From Thermococcaceae archaeon (GTDB taxonomy: Archaea > Methanobacteriota_B > Thermococci > Thermococcales > Thermococcaceae): a DNA stretch of 64,000 bases. Below, in pieces: positions 18,667 through 27,434 of this stretch (within the stretch, counting starts at the first letter, position 1; each line of letters opens with the position of its first letter). The notes under the pieces were generated by a model, which worked only from the letters and a program-made list of their open reading frames with translations, had not been told where the DNA came from and did no database searches. The stretch lies in NCBI GenBank assembly GCA_030156945.1, contig JASGLT010000007.1, positions 23,373-87,372 of the forward strand, read 5' to 3'. A program made the position numbers and the translations under genes.

Positions 18667-20067
18667 ATGCCCATGGTTACCCTGAGAATACCCAAAGGTT
18701 CAGCGATGGTGCATATAGAAAAGGCAGACCCCCAGCTCTACTTTAAAATATACGAACTCCTCACATACAAGAAGGATTTTGGTAAATGGGAGAAGCCAGA
18801 GAGTCTCTACGACCCCTACACAAAAACTTTCCCCGTCGGTCTTCTCCCGAGGGTCCGGGAGTTCCTCAGGGAGAAGGGATATCGAGTGAGGGTAAAGGAC
18901 GAGAGAGAAATCGGCGGGGTTAAGCTAAACTCAACTTGGAACGAGAATTATATCCTGAGAAAGTACCAGCAAAAGGCCGTTAAAAAGGCCATTAAAGCGA
19001 AAATGGGAGTTCTTGCGCTTCCAGTGGGAAGCGGAAAGACCATAGTTGGTCTCCGGATAGTACACGAGGTTGATTTATCGGCCCTCATAGTAGTCCACAC
19101 GAAAGAACTTCTCTACCAGTGGGCGGACAAGGTTGAGGAAGTCCTCGGAATAAAGGCCGGAATCGTTGGGGACAACAAATGGGACGAGAAAGAGGTAACC
19201 GTGGCCATGATACAGACCCTACTTTCGAGGGGGGTTGAAAAGCTCCAAAAGGACTACGCGATAGTCCTCTTCGATGAATGCCACAGGACTTCCGCCGCTG
19301 AAAAGTTCTACGAGCTGGGAATCTCACTGCCCCAGGTGTACCGCTTTGGCTTATCAGCCACTCCCTGGAGGCGTGTTAGGGGGGAGGAGATAAAGATAGA
19401 GGCTGTCGTGGGGCCGATACTCTACGAGGTCAGGGCCGAAGACCTCATAAAAGAAGGTTTCCTCGCAAAGCCCCGATTCGAAGTCATATCCTACGAATCC
19501 AGCATGCCTTCATTCAGCGAGAGGTACAAGGAGCTTTATGAGGACATGATAATGAACAACGAGGAAAGAAACAGGGCAATAGCCAAAAAGGCCGCAGAGC
19601 TTGCGAGAAAGGGGCACAGAGTCCTCATAGATGTGAAGCGCATCGAACACGGAAACTTCCTGAAGGAGATGCTGGAGAAGGAAGGCATAAAAGCGGAATT
19701 CCTCAGCTCCCAGAGCCCCAACAGATGGGAGATTCTTGAAGCCTTCAAAAGCGGCGAAATACCCGTCCTAATCTCGACCCTGCTTAAGGAGGGAGTTGAC
19801 ATACCCGATATCTCGGCCATCATCCTGGCAGGGGGAGGAAAAAGCGACATAATGACGATACAGACTATAGGCAGGGCATTAAGGCCGAAAAAAGGCATGA
19901 AGGCCGTAATAGTCGATGTAATGGATGAAGACCCCCTCCTGTATACCCACTTCATAGAGAGGCAGAAGGCCCTGATGCAGTATTACGGAAAGTACTATGA
20001 CAAAGAAATGGGCTCAAAGCTCGAGAAGAAAGTCTCCAAAAAGCGCAGCCCTCGTAAGCGCCTCTGA
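18667..20067 (+). CDS. XPB-like superfamily 2 DNA helicase
   Basis: A 466-residue helicase resembling archaeal XPB. An N-terminal damage-recognition-like domain (about 1-90) precedes RKYQQKAVKKAI (Q motif), motif I LPVGSGKTIVGLRI, motif II VLFDECHRTSA, motif III FGLSATPWRR, and motifs V-VI in ISTLLKEGVDIPDIS and QTIGRALRPKKG. The C-terminus is strongly basic. XPB homologues open DNA in repair, but the usual nuclease partner Bax1 is not adjacent. The start is uncertain among TTG 18661, ATG 18667 and ATG 18673 because the mRNA looks leaderless. The last 54 bp overlap the 3' end of truA on the other strand. Confidence 0.82.
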   Translation: MPMVTLRIPKGSAMVHIEKADPQLYFKIYELLTYKKDFGKWEKPESLYDPYTKTFPVGLLPRVREFLREKGYRVRVKDEREIGGVKLNSTWNENYILRKYQQKAVKKAIKAKMGVLALPVGSGKTIVGLRIVHEVDLSALIVVHTKELLYQWADKVEEVLGIKAGIVGDNKWDEKEVTVAMIQTLLSRGVEKLQKDYAIVLFDECHRTSAAEKFYELGISLPQVYRFGLSATPWRRVRGEEIKIEAVVGPILYEVRAEDLIKEGFLAKPRFEVISYESSMPSFSERYKELYEDMIMNNEERNRAIAKKAAELARKGHRVLIDVKRIEHGNFLKEMLEKEGIKAEFLSSQSPNRWEILEAFKSGEIPVLISTLLKEGVDIPDISAIILAGGGKSDIMTIQTIGRALRPKKGMKAVIVDVMDEDPLLYTHFIERQKALMQYYGKYYDKEMGSKLEKKVSKKRSPRKRL

Positions 20068-20817
20068 ATATCTGCCGAAAATCTCCCTTCTGGCCTTTTT
20101 GATGCCTTTCTCGTCCCCTTTGAACACGATATCCGGATAATCTATCTCCCACAGAACGAGCCCCTCCGGTGGCGCCGGTGGCATCTTCCTCCGGTAATTC
20201 CCCGCGAGCATTCTCTCTACTTCCTCAACTTCAAGAAGACCAAGTCCGCAGAAGCGGAGGGCGTTCACAATCCTCCTCGCCATCTCCCATAGAAAGCTTT
20301 TCCCTTCCAGCTCAATTATGAGATAGCCGTGCCTCCTAATTATACCAACCCTTTTCAGCTCCCTAATCGGGTCCTTTCCGGGCTCAAGACGGGCAAAAGC
20401 GGAAAAATCATGGACTCCAACGAAAACCCTGGCGCATTCTTCCATAAGCTCAAGATCAAACCCTTCGTCAACAAGGTAATATCTGTACGTCTTCGACTTT
20501 GCCCAGAAGCGCGGGTGAAAATCATCGGGAACTTCAGCAACTCCGAGAACCCAGACGTCGCTGAGGTGGTGGTTTAGGACTTCTGGACGAACAAGGTCCG
20601 GCCTCCTCGACGGGACGAAGGATATAACGTTGAAGAACGCTGAAACTCCCCTGTCAGTACGCGAGGCTCCCTTGAAGTCGTTTGTCTCAGGAGTCTCAAT
20701 TATCCCCAGCTTTTTCAGGACTTTAATCACCTCGCCTTCAACTGTCCTTACGCCCGGCTGACGCTGAAAGCCATAGAAAGCGGTACCATCGTAAGCAACT
20801 CTGAGTGCAATCTTCAT
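20014..20817 (-). CDS. truA: tRNA pseudouridine synthase A
   Basis: A 267-residue enzyme that makes pseudouridine at positions 38-40 of the tRNA anticodon arm. MKIALRVAYDGTAFYGFQRQ is the family N-terminus, and GASRTDRGVSA contains the catalytic Asp. KSKTYRYYL, FVGVHDFSAFARLE and GKSFLWEMARRIV follow. Start ATG 20817 is fixed by homology; the open frame further upstream to 21030 is not coding. It overlaps the convergent helicase gene by 54 bp, so the C-terminal 17 codons are read on both strands. Confidence 0.92.
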   Translation of the reverse strand: MKIALRVAYDGTAFYGFQRQPGVRTVEGEVIKVLKKLGIIETPETNDFKGASRTDRGVSAFFNVISFVPSRRPDLVRPEVLNHHLSDVWVLGVAEVPDDFHPRFWAKSKTYRYYLVDEGFDLELMEECARVFVGVHDFSAFARLEPGKDPIRELKRVGIIRRHGYLIIELEGKSFLWEMARRIVNALRFCGLGLLEVEEVERMLAGNYRRKMPPAPPEGLVLWEIDYPDIVFKGDEKGIKKARREIFGRYSEALTRAALFGDFLLEL

Positions 20818-20899
20818 GAGCTCAAATACCGCTCGAATAGTTATAAATCCTTCCTGCGACAAAAGTACGAAATATTTGTCAAATGTAAACGGACAATCT

Positions 20900-20917
20900 G
20901 AACATTGTTCATAAATC
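20900..20917 (+). promoter_or_regulatory. TATA-like element next to a short palindrome, before a possible small gene
   Basis: GAACATTGTTC (20900-20910) is an 11-bp inverted repeat with one central mismatch. It abuts CATAAATC (20910-20917), an acceptable TATA element. Together they could drive and control the 33-codon ORF at 20969. The gap 20818-20968 holds nothing else that I recognise. Confidence 0.35.
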
Positions 20918-20968
20918 CGACCGAAAATGTGATAAACGTGAATTTCATGGGGGGAATAGGTGAAGGGA

Positions 20969-21070
20969 ATGGAAAGCGGAGAGGAAGTTGAGATCATGGT
21001 TAACCTCACAAATTTTGAGCTAATGTACACGATGATGGAGAAAAACGTGAAAGGGGAGGATCAGAGGTAG
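20969..21070 (+). CDS. Possible 33-residue small protein
   Basis: ATG 20969 has GGTGA 5-6 nt upstream and the frame runs 33 codons to TAG 21068-21070, overlapping the end of convergent pheT by 10 bp. The peptide is acidic with a hydrophobic, Met-rich centre (IMVNLTNFELMYTMMEKN). A promoter-like element lies upstream. I do not recognise it and short ORFs arise by chance, so this is a tentative call. Confidence 0.35.
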   Translation: MESGEEVEIMVNLTNFELMYTMMEKNVKGEDQR

Positions 21071-22767
21071 GGCTCCGTGTAGAGCGGGCTCAGGAACAGC
21101 TCGAAGGCCGCAACGGGCATCTCAATGCCCCACTTTTCCAACACTCCCGGGTGTATCTCCCCTATGACCCCTATTGCTTCCCCGTTGACGATGATTTTGC
21201 CAACCCTTCCAGGGATGAAGCTCGGGTGTTCCACCTCCTCAAGCTCGTACTCGAAGCCGAGGTGGCGCATAACGCCCTCGAGGATTTCTTTTGCCTCCGT
21301 GAAGGTCACGCGCGGATGAACTAAAGCCACAGCCAGCTTGCTCTCGCTGACTGTTTTAGTCTCCCTGCTCTCGTCTATGAGCGTGGCCTTTCCGACCTCG
21401 AAGAGCTTCTGCGGGTACTCCTCGTGGGTGTTCTGGCTCAGGAAGTCGAGCAGGCTCGGTATGAGCCAATTTCTCAGGGCTGACCACTTCGGGCTTATCG
21501 GGTTCTCTATCTCCACGAGCTCAGCGGGCGGGTGGTTGAAGTAGTCCTTTCCAAACTCCAGATTCATCCTGTCGTACTGGGCCTCCCTGTTCGTAAGGTT
21601 GAACGTCATGACCTCCTGTAAGCCAAAGCCAACCATAAGCTCCCTCACTGCATCCTCGAACTCGATGAACTTGTCGCCCCTTCCCTGGACTGCCAGCTTC
21701 GGCTCCTCGGGTTCGATCTCGTTGTAGCCGTAGGCTATGAGAACGTCCTCAAGAACGTCCCTCGCGTGCATTATATCGTCGCGGAAGGCCGGATAGCGGA
21801 GCTTTGCCTTCCCGTCCTTAAGCTCCACTTCGTACATCATCATCTCAAGGAGCTCCTTGATTTCCCCGTCGCTCAGCTCAAGCCCGGCTAATTTTCTGAT
21901 GTAGTCGAGCTCGACCTCGAACTCCTTGGGAGTTAGGTCTGGCGTCTCTATCTCGAAGTCTGGATAAACTACTTTCACGCTCTTTATCTTCCCGCCGCGC
22001 TCAGCGAGAGCTGTGACGACGACGTTGAGGGCAAGCATGACTTTATTCAAGTCCCAGCCGGTTATATCAACGAAGACGTTTTTGGTCTCGGTTGTCACCC
22101 TTCCAGTTGTCTCGGAGTTGATTATCGGCGGCATCGAGAGGACTTTGCCCTCGCTGTCCACGAGGAGCGGATAGTAGGGCTTGTCCTTTATCAGGTGTCC
22201 GTATTCCCTTCCCTTCTCGTGCTTCTCAAGGATTTCCTCAAGCGTCATCTCCTCGTCGTAGCCGAGGGGAACGAACTTCTCGGTCTTCTCGGCGGCGCGG
22301 TAGTATATCGGCGGCTTGACCTTGTCGAAGTCGAAGATTCCTATCGCTACCTCCCTTCTCCTCCTTCCGAAGGTGAGCGCTACCTTCTCCTGCAGGTTTA
22401 TCATCTGCTTCAGGGCCTCTTCGTCGATGTTTAGACCCTCAACGATTGCATAGACACCGTAGGGCCTGATGTCCTTCAGCTTCTCGTCAACGTAAACGAC
22501 AACGTCGCTCTTCTCGACCTCGTACTTCGGCAAACCCTTCTGGAAGCCAAGGGCAAATCGTATCTGCCTCGCTATACCCTCGGCACTCCAGAGGTCGGGC
22601 CTGTTGGTGTCCTTTGAGTCGGCTTTGAAGTAGATTTCACCGTTCTCCTCCCAGACGTCGTCGAGCTCGCATTTGGCGTAGAGGAAGAGGTCTTCCCACT
22701 CCTCGACGCTGAAGGTTTTCCCGACGAGCCTCTCAAGGTCGCGCTTTGAAACGTCGAACTTCGGCAT
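21061..22767 (-). CDS. pheT: Phenylalanyl-tRNA synthetase beta subunit
   Basis: A 568-residue beta chain of the archaeal/eukaryal-type alpha2-beta2 PheRS, which charges tRNA-Phe. It has the B1-B5 structural domains: DSKDTNRPDLWSAEGIARQ in the N-terminal part, the B3/B4 editing module around ETTGRVTTETKNVFVDITG, then the class-II-like core ending IGEIHPGVLEKWGIEMPVAAFEL. Start ATG 22767 is set by GAGGTGA 5-6 nt upstream, which lies in the last codons of the PIN toxin gene. pheS lies 1.1 kb upstream instead of adjacent, separated by four TA-like genes. Confidence 0.95.
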   Translation of the reverse strand: MPKFDVSKRDLERLVGKTFSVEEWEDLFLYAKCELDDVWEENGEIYFKADSKDTNRPDLWSAEGIARQIRFALGFQKGLPKYEVEKSDVVVYVDEKLKDIRPYGVYAIVEGLNIDEEALKQMINLQEKVALTFGRRRREVAIGIFDFDKVKPPIYYRAAEKTEKFVPLGYDEEMTLEEILEKHEKGREYGHLIKDKPYYPLLVDSEGKVLSMPPIINSETTGRVTTETKNVFVDITGWDLNKVMLALNVVVTALAERGGKIKSVKVVYPDFEIETPDLTPKEFEVELDYIRKLAGLELSDGEIKELLEMMMYEVELKDGKAKLRYPAFRDDIMHARDVLEDVLIAYGYNEIEPEEPKLAVQGRGDKFIEFEDAVRELMVGFGLQEVMTFNLTNREAQYDRMNLEFGKDYFNHPPAELVEIENPISPKWSALRNWLIPSLLDFLSQNTHEEYPQKLFEVGKATLIDESRETKTVSESKLAVALVHPRVTFTEAKEILEGVMRHLGFEYELEEVEHPSFIPGRVGKIIVNGEAIGVIGEIHPGVLEKWGIEMPVAAFELFLSPLYTEPYL

Positions 22768-22772
22768 GAGCA

Positions 22773-23183
22773 TCACCTCAACACATCGTTCAGGGGAATT
22801 GCCTCATACTCGCCAGCGTGGGCGAGCAAATCCTTATCGTTGGTTACTATCGGAAGCCTCAGTGAGAGGGCAAGTGCAACGAAGGGAGTATCCTTCTCGT
22901 CAAACTCCCTGCATATTCGGTAGGCCTCATTTATAAAACCACGGTACTCAGAAAGCGGGTGAAAGATAATCCTTCCCAGGAGCTCTTCCCTGAAGTGAGC
23001 TAATTCGGGCTCAGTTATTCCTCTTTTCCTAGCTTTTTCCTCAATAATGGTCCAGTATCTCTTAAGCTCCCTTAGCATATAATCTGGGGCGTGGAGTGGT
23101 ATTTCGGTCGTAAGTAGGAACTCTCTCAGCTTTGAGTTTTTGGGAATGAGGGCTGAGATTATGACGTTGGTATCCACGATCAC
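22773..23183 (-). CDS. PIN-domain toxin (VapC-like)
   Basis: A 136-residue PIN-domain RNase. The start MIVDTNVIISALIPK carries the first acidic residue; a middle Glu lies in the LRELKRYW region, and DEKDTPFVALALSLRLPIVTNDKDL holds the remaining catalytic Asps. VapC toxins cleave tRNA or rRNA. Start GTG 23183 forms a 4-bp GTGA overlap with the stop of the upstream antitoxin gene. The longer frame from TTG 23216 is less likely. Its final codons supply the ribosome-binding site of pheT, so toxin and pheT translation are likely linked. Confidence 0.82.
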   Translation of the reverse strand: MIVDTNVIISALIPKNSKLREFLLTTEIPLHAPDYMLRELKRYWTIIEEKARKRGITEPELAHFREELLGRIIFHPLSEYRGFINEAYRICREFDEKDTPFVALALSLRLPIVTNDKDLLAHAGEYEAIPLNDVLR

Positions 23184-23398
23184 TCCAGCCCTAATTCTTT
23201 CTTGAACTCCTGCCAAGTCTCATCCCTCGCTTTCTCTATTGCCTCAATGTCCTTCTCGTCTATCCCGAGCCTCCGCGCGATGTCTTCAATGAACTCTATC
23301 CTCGCCCTCTCAGCTTCAATCGCCCGCTTAACTTGGAGCTCCACAAATTCCTTTCTCACACCCTCCGGAATCTGAACAACGATTTTGGGCACGGGCAT
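23180..23398 (-). CDS. Putative antitoxin of the PIN toxin
   Basis: A 72-residue helical protein. It begins with a short beta-strand motif (MPVPKIVVQIPEGVRKEFVE), as in ribbon-helix-helix or archaeal VapB-type antitoxins. A charged C-terminal helix region (EKARDETWQEFKKELG) follows that could wrap its toxin. ATG 23398 forms TGATG with the preceding stop; GTG 23392, with GGGGTGA 5 nt upstream, is an alternative. It overlaps the PIN toxin by 4 bp, the classical antitoxin-toxin order. Confidence 0.72.
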   Translation of the reverse strand: MPVPKIVVQIPEGVRKEFVELQVKRAIEAERARIEFIEDIARRLGIDEKDIEAIEKARDETWQEFKKELGLE

Positions 23399-23634
23399 CA
23401 CCCCTGGCTTTCAACGGCCTTTCCTTCTTCTTTAACCCTTTCAATGAACTTGAGGAACTCTGGGAGAACGAGCTCTCTCGCCCGCCATATCTCAATGCCA
23501 ACGACCTCACCGTTTTCATCGAGGTCTATAACAACGTCCCCTTTCATGTCCGCGTCCACGGGCTTCTTTGGCGAGAGCTGGATGTAGAGGATGTCAACGT
23601 TCGGATCATACTTAACAACTATCTCGTCGCTCAT
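23398..23634 (-). CDS. DUF2283 family protein (antitoxin-like)
   Basis: A 78-residue DUF2283 protein. The pattern KYDPNVDILYIQLSP ... VVIDLDENGEVVGIEIWRARE is characteristic. DUF2283 proteins often lie next to DUF4258 proteins and are regarded as antitoxin-like, though most are unproven. Its ATG overlaps the stop of the DUF4258 gene as ATGA, and its stop touches the next gene's start. Confidence 0.82.
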   Translation of the reverse strand: MSDEIVVKYDPNVDILYIQLSPKKPVDADMKGDVVIDLDENGEVVGIEIWRARELVLPEFLKFIERVKEEGKAVESQG

Positions 23635-23903
23635 AACTCAACCCACCTTCCGGAAGTTAGTTTTGCAGTCCTGATTTTATCAAATTTGCTCGTGTGGTAA
23701 GTGGTCACAACTATCTTCCCATCACCCACTTTTTCGTAGACAACAACTAAATCATGGCCGTTTTTACTCCCTACTGCCACGTACCTACCAGATTGCAGGT
23801 CAAAAAACAAATGGGATGGGTTGCGGAGCACTCTTTCCACTTCTTCCCTGGAGATTCCGTACTGTTGCATTCTCATGAGGGCGTGCTCGGTGTAGGAGAT
23901 CAC
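23631..23903 (-). CDS. DUF4258 family protein (toxin-like)
   Basis: A 90-residue DUF4258 protein. YTEHALMRMQQYGISREEVERVL is the family N-terminus, and DLVVVYEKVGDGKIVVTTYHTSK the C-terminal beta hairpin. The fold is thought to resemble small RNase toxins; the conserved His in TEHALMRM may be functional, by inference. It starts with GTG 23903, with GGTGA 5 nt upstream lying across the pheS stop. So it is the first of four small genes packed between pheS and pheT. Confidence 0.8.
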   Translation of the reverse strand: MISYTEHALMRMQQYGISREEVERVLRNPSHLFFDLQSGRYVAVGSKNGHDLVVVYEKVGDGKIVVTTYHTSKFDKIRTAKLTSGRWVEL

Positions 23904-23908
23904 TCAAA

Positions 23909-25414
23909 TCACCACACCAGCCTCGCTTCCCTCAACCAGCGCAGGTCGTAGCTGAAGAGGTAGCGGATGTCGTCTATTCCGAGCTTGAACATAGCTAACC
24001 TGTCGATACCTATTCCCCAGGCTATAACCGGAACGTCTATCCCAAGGGCCTTCGTCATCTCCTCCCTGAATATTCCAGCGCCTCCGAACTCGACCCAGCC
24101 GAGCTCAGGGTGGTAGGCGCTCATCTGGACGCTCGGCTCGGTGAACGGGTAGTAGTCTGGAAGGAACTTGACCTTCTTCGCTCCCGCTATCTCAACGGCG
24201 AATCGCTTGAGTATTCCGAGGAGATGCCTGAAGTTGAGGTCTTCCCCAACTACGAAGCCGTCAATCTGGTTGAACTCGATGAGGTGAGTTCTGTCGAGGA
24301 CATCCGGCCTGAAAACGCGCTGTATCGTGAAGTACTTGCCCGGTATCTCAACGCCCTTCGCGAGCTGTCTGGCGTCGAGTGCGGTTCCATGGGCGCGAGG
24401 CATCAGGAGCATCGCCCTCTCCGGCGACCAGACGTAGCCCCATCCCCTTGAGCCAGTATCGCCGCCGTGCTCGTGAGCAGCTTTAACCCTTGTGACGAGC
24501 TCATCCTCAGGTAAAGAGCCGACCTTCGGGTACTTGAGCTGGTAGGTGTCCGTCCACTCCCTGGCCGGGTGGTTCTGAGGCTGGAAGAGCGCGTCGAAGT
24601 TCCAGAACTGGGTCTCTATGAGGCTGTCAACCGTCATCTCGATGAAGCCCATCTCTATGAGCCTTCTCCTTATCTTGTCGAGGAAGGCCCTGTAGGGCTG
24701 CTTCTTGCCAGGATAAATCCTCCTTACGGGGGCTTTTATGTCGAACTTTCTGAACTCAACTTCCCTCCACTTGCCGGACTTTATGAGTTCTGGTGTAAGC
24801 ACCGAAACCTCTTTCTTGAGCTCAAGGCCCTTCTTGACGAGCTCCTCTCCCTTCTCGGTTATCTCGGCTACTCTCTCGGTGATGATGTCTTCTTCGCCGA
24901 TTTTTCTCCTCTTGAGTTCGTTAACGGGCACGAGCTTTTCGATTTCCTTAACCGGGACTTCCCCTTTCTCGGCAAGGAGCTTTAAGGCTTTATCAATGGG
25001 TCTCTCCGAAGCTTCCCTTCCCTTCTCGGTTATCTCGAGGACTAGCTTCCCGTCCTCTTTCCTCACGTTTGCCCAGCCTTCCCTCCTGAGAAGGCCAACG
25101 ATGGGCTTCAGCTCGTCCTCGCTGAGGACATCTTTGAGGTCGTCAAGTGTTGCCTTTCCCTTCTCGCGGAGAACCTTCAAAGCCCTCCACTCGGGAAGGC
25201 CGATTTGAGCGTACTTCTTTCCGGTCTCTGTGAGCTTGACAACCCTCTCGCTCCTCTCGTGGAGCTTCGCAAGTCCCTTAGCCTGAAGTCCGAGAAGGGC
25301 GCGCATCACCGCGACCTGTTCGAGACCGCTCTCTTTAACAAGCTCCTCAACCTTCGCCCTCTTGAGCTCCGCGAGCTTAATGAGTGTGAGCTTTTCCTGG
25401 TAGCTTAGCTCCAT
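23909..25414 (-). CDS. pheS: Phenylalanyl-tRNA synthetase alpha subunit
   Basis: A 501-residue catalytic subunit of archaeal PheRS. The N-terminal ~200 residues contain repeated winged-helix-like DNA/tRNA-binding modules. The class II core includes [30 protein letters not shown] (motif 1), [29 protein letters not shown] (motif 2) and [15 protein letters not shown] followed by [26 protein letters not shown] (motif 3). It forms the heterotetramer with PheT encoded beyond the four-gene insert. Stop TGA at 23911-23909 is inside the SD of the next gene. Confidence 0.95.
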   Translation of the reverse strand: MELSYQEKLTLIKLAELKRAKVEELVKESGLEQVAVMRALLGLQAKGLAKLHERSERVVKLTETGKKYAQIGLPEWRALKVLREKGKATLDDLKDVLSEDELKPIVGLLRREGWANVRKEDGKLVLEITEKGREASERPIDKALKLLAEKGEVPVKEIEKLVPVNELKRRKIGEEDIITERVAEITEKGEELVKKGLELKKEVSVLTPELIKSGKWREVEFRKFDIKAPVRRIYPGKKQPYRAFLDKIRRRLIEMGFIEMTVDSLIETQFWNFDALFQPQNHPAREWTDTYQLKYPKVGSLPEDELVTRVKAAHEHGGDTGSRGWGYVWSPERAMLLMPRAHGTALDARQLAKGVEIPGKYFTIQRVFRPDVLDRTHLIEFNQIDGFVVGEDLNFRHLLGILKRFAVEIAGAKKVKFLPDYYPFTEPSVQMSAYHPELGWVEFGGAGIFREEMTKALGIDVPVIAWGIGIDRLAMFKLGIDDIRYLFSYDLRWLREARLVW

Positions 25415-25507
25415 ACTGCCACCTCCCGGTGTGAGTGAGAGGGAGAACTTAAGAGAATTGCGGTTGAGGGAAGGAATTAAAGTGATCGAAAAACAGCAGA
25501 AAATTAG

Positions 25508-26173
25508 TTAAGACATTGGGGATATCAAGATTGGACACTCCCCGTCGCCCAGTGTTGACTTTCGCCCCGTCCAAGTTTTGCTTCCATCGGAGTAGATTAT
25601 TCCCCTCCAGCTTCTTTTTCCCAGAAGTTCTGACTTAACGATGACGCTACTGGTGTTCCCACCGGTGGAAACTTCGATTATGAGGGTTCCGTTATCCAGC
25701 TTAAGGCTTTTGAGAGAATATCCTTCTGGCAGTTCAATTAGGGCTATTTCGCTCAGGTTGTAGGGACTCGCTAGGAGGTAAACGCTCCTCTCCGAGTTGG
25801 CTGTTTCGGATGAAACAGGTGTTGTTAGGACTCCCTGGCACGATGGATAAAAGGTATCTCCATCGACGTTTATTTCAAAGATGTTCGGACTCAGGTTCCT
25901 CGGGATGCATGGGATTGTGAAGTTGGCGAGGTTTATCCTCAGATCACCGGAAGTTATTGAATGAAAGCGCAACACTATCTTATCGTCTTTGATTTCATAG
26001 CCAGCTGCCCTGAGCTCTCCAGGGTAGTAAATATCGAGGAAAATACTGAGTTTTCCTTCGGAGCATAGGGCGTGCTTTTCATCGGTATTTGGTGTTGCCC
26101 TGCCGTTTTGAAGCACCACAAATGCGACCAGGAATGCGATAATGAAAGCCCCTAGCGCGATTCTTTTATCCAT
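25508..26173 (-). CDS. Membrane-anchored extracytoplasmic protein, unknown
   Basis: A 221-residue protein with an N-terminal helix (about 6-23, ALGAFIIAFLVAFVVLQNG) acting as signal anchor. The outer domain is beta-rich with four cysteines (one each in HALCSEG, IPCIPRN, PSCQGVL and ECPILIS) that could form disulfides. I do not recognise the family. Start ATG 26173 is preceded by a G-rich SD (GGGGGGC); the frame extends further upstream without support. It sits downstream of threonine dehydrogenase, 52 bp apart. Confidence 0.6.
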   Translation of the reverse strand: MDKRIALGAFIIAFLVAFVVLQNGRATPNTDEKHALCSEGKLSIFLDIYYPGELRAAGYEIKDDKIVLRFHSITSGDLRINLANFTIPCIPRNLSPNIFEINVDGDTFYPSCQGVLTTPVSSETANSERSVYLLASPYNLSEIALIELPEGYSLKSLKLDNGTLIIEVSTGGNTSSVIVKSELLGKRSWRGIIYSDGSKTWTGRKSTLGDGECPILISPMS

Positions 26174-26225
26174 TATAGGTAGCCCCCCGCGTTTTCTAAA
26201 GTAATACAAAAAAGAAAAAGAGACC

Positions 26226-27278
26226 TCATCCCTTGTGCGGGAAGAAGACGACCTTTCCGGTCTTTCCAGCGCGCATAAGCTCGAAGGCTTCCTCGAACTT
26301 ATCGAAGCCCTTGTATTTGTGGGTGATTATCGGGTCGAGGTTGAGCTTGCCGCTCTGGATGAGGCTTGAGACGGTGTACCATGTCTCCCAGAGGTGCCTT
26401 CCTGTTATGCCGTGGACTTCAAGGGCCTTGAAGATCATGAGGTTGTTGAAGTCTATCGTGACCTCCCTCGGGAAGAGGCCGAGGAGTGAGACGCGCCCTC
26501 CTGGGGTTACGGCCTTAAGACCCTGCTCAAGGGCCTTCGGGGCACCGCTGAACTCAAGGAAGACTTCAACTCCGGCTCCATCCGTTATATCCATGACGAA
26601 CTTGACGGGATCCTCTTCAAAGGGATTAACGACGTAGTCGGCTCCGACCTTCTTGGCGAGCTTCCTTCTGAACTCACTCGGCTCGCTGACTATGACCGGA
26701 TAAGCTCCGCTTGCCTTGGCAACTGCTATGCCGAGAAGACCTAGCGGGCCAGCACCGGTGATTAGGGTGCTCCTTCCAGCAATCGGGCCTGCGAGAACGG
26801 TATCGACGGCGTTTCCAAGCGGCTCCTGAAGGGTAGCGTACTCCGGCGGCATGTCCTTCGGGTTCTTCCAGGCGTTCTGAGCCGGGACTATCGCGTAGTG
26901 GGCGAAGACACCGTCCATGTCAACGCCAAATATCTTAGTGTTCTGGCAGACGTGGTAGCGGTTGTGCTTACAGGCATAGCATTTGCCACAGACTATGTGA
27001 GTCTCGGCGCTTATGTAGTCACCGACCTCAAGAGTGTCCACTCCTGGGCCCACCTCGACGACCTCTCCAGCGACTTCGTGGCCCATTATCTGGGGCGGCT
27101 TAATTCTTGACTGGGCCCACTCGTTCCACTCGTAGATGTGGAGGTCTGTACCGCAGATGCTCGTTGCAAGGACCTTTATGAGAACTTCTCCAGGTCCGGG
27201 CTTTGGAACGTCGACCTCAACGAGTTCGGCACCGTAGGCCGGCTTAGTTTTCATAATAGCCTGCATTTTCTCGGCCAT
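26226..27278 (-). CDS. tdh: L-threonine 3-dehydrogenase
   Basis: A 350-residue zinc-containing medium-chain dehydrogenase that oxidises L-threonine to 2-amino-3-oxobutyrate with NAD+. Catalytic zinc ligand Cys42 is in [14 protein letters not shown], followed by GHEVAGEV. The structural zinc site is [15 protein letters not shown], the Rossmann motif GAGPLG, and [20 protein letters not shown] lies near the end. The sequence is very close to the pyrococcal enzyme. Start ATG 27278 (MAEKMQA) fits the family length and has GGAG 9 nt upstream; ATG 27287 lies directly on that SD. Confidence 0.95.
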   Translation of the reverse strand: MAEKMQAIMKTKPAYGAELVEVDVPKPGPGEVLIKVLATSICGTDLHIYEWNEWAQSRIKPPQIMGHEVAGEVVEVGPGVDTLEVGDYISAETHIVCGKCYACKHNRYHVCQNTKIFGVDMDGVFAHYAIVPAQNAWKNPKDMPPEYATLQEPLGNAVDTVLAGPIAGRSTLITGAGPLGLLGIAVAKASGAYPVIVSEPSEFRRKLAKKVGADYVVNPFEEDPVKFVMDITDGAGVEVFLEFSGAPKALEQGLKAVTPGGRVSLLGLFPREVTIDFNNLMIFKALEVHGITGRHLWETWYTVSSLIQSGKLNLDPIITHKYKGFDKFEEAFELMRAGKTGKVVFFPHKG

Positions 27279-27434
27279 AGCAACCATCTCCTTACCCTTA
27301 CAATCTTTATCTAAACGAGGATGATATAAACCTTTTGCGGTTTTTCTTGGACGCGCGGCATCCAACGAAAATTCACGGGTAGAAGGGCGGAAAGCTTATA
27401 TTCAAAGGCAATCAAAAAGAACGGGGGAAAGAGC

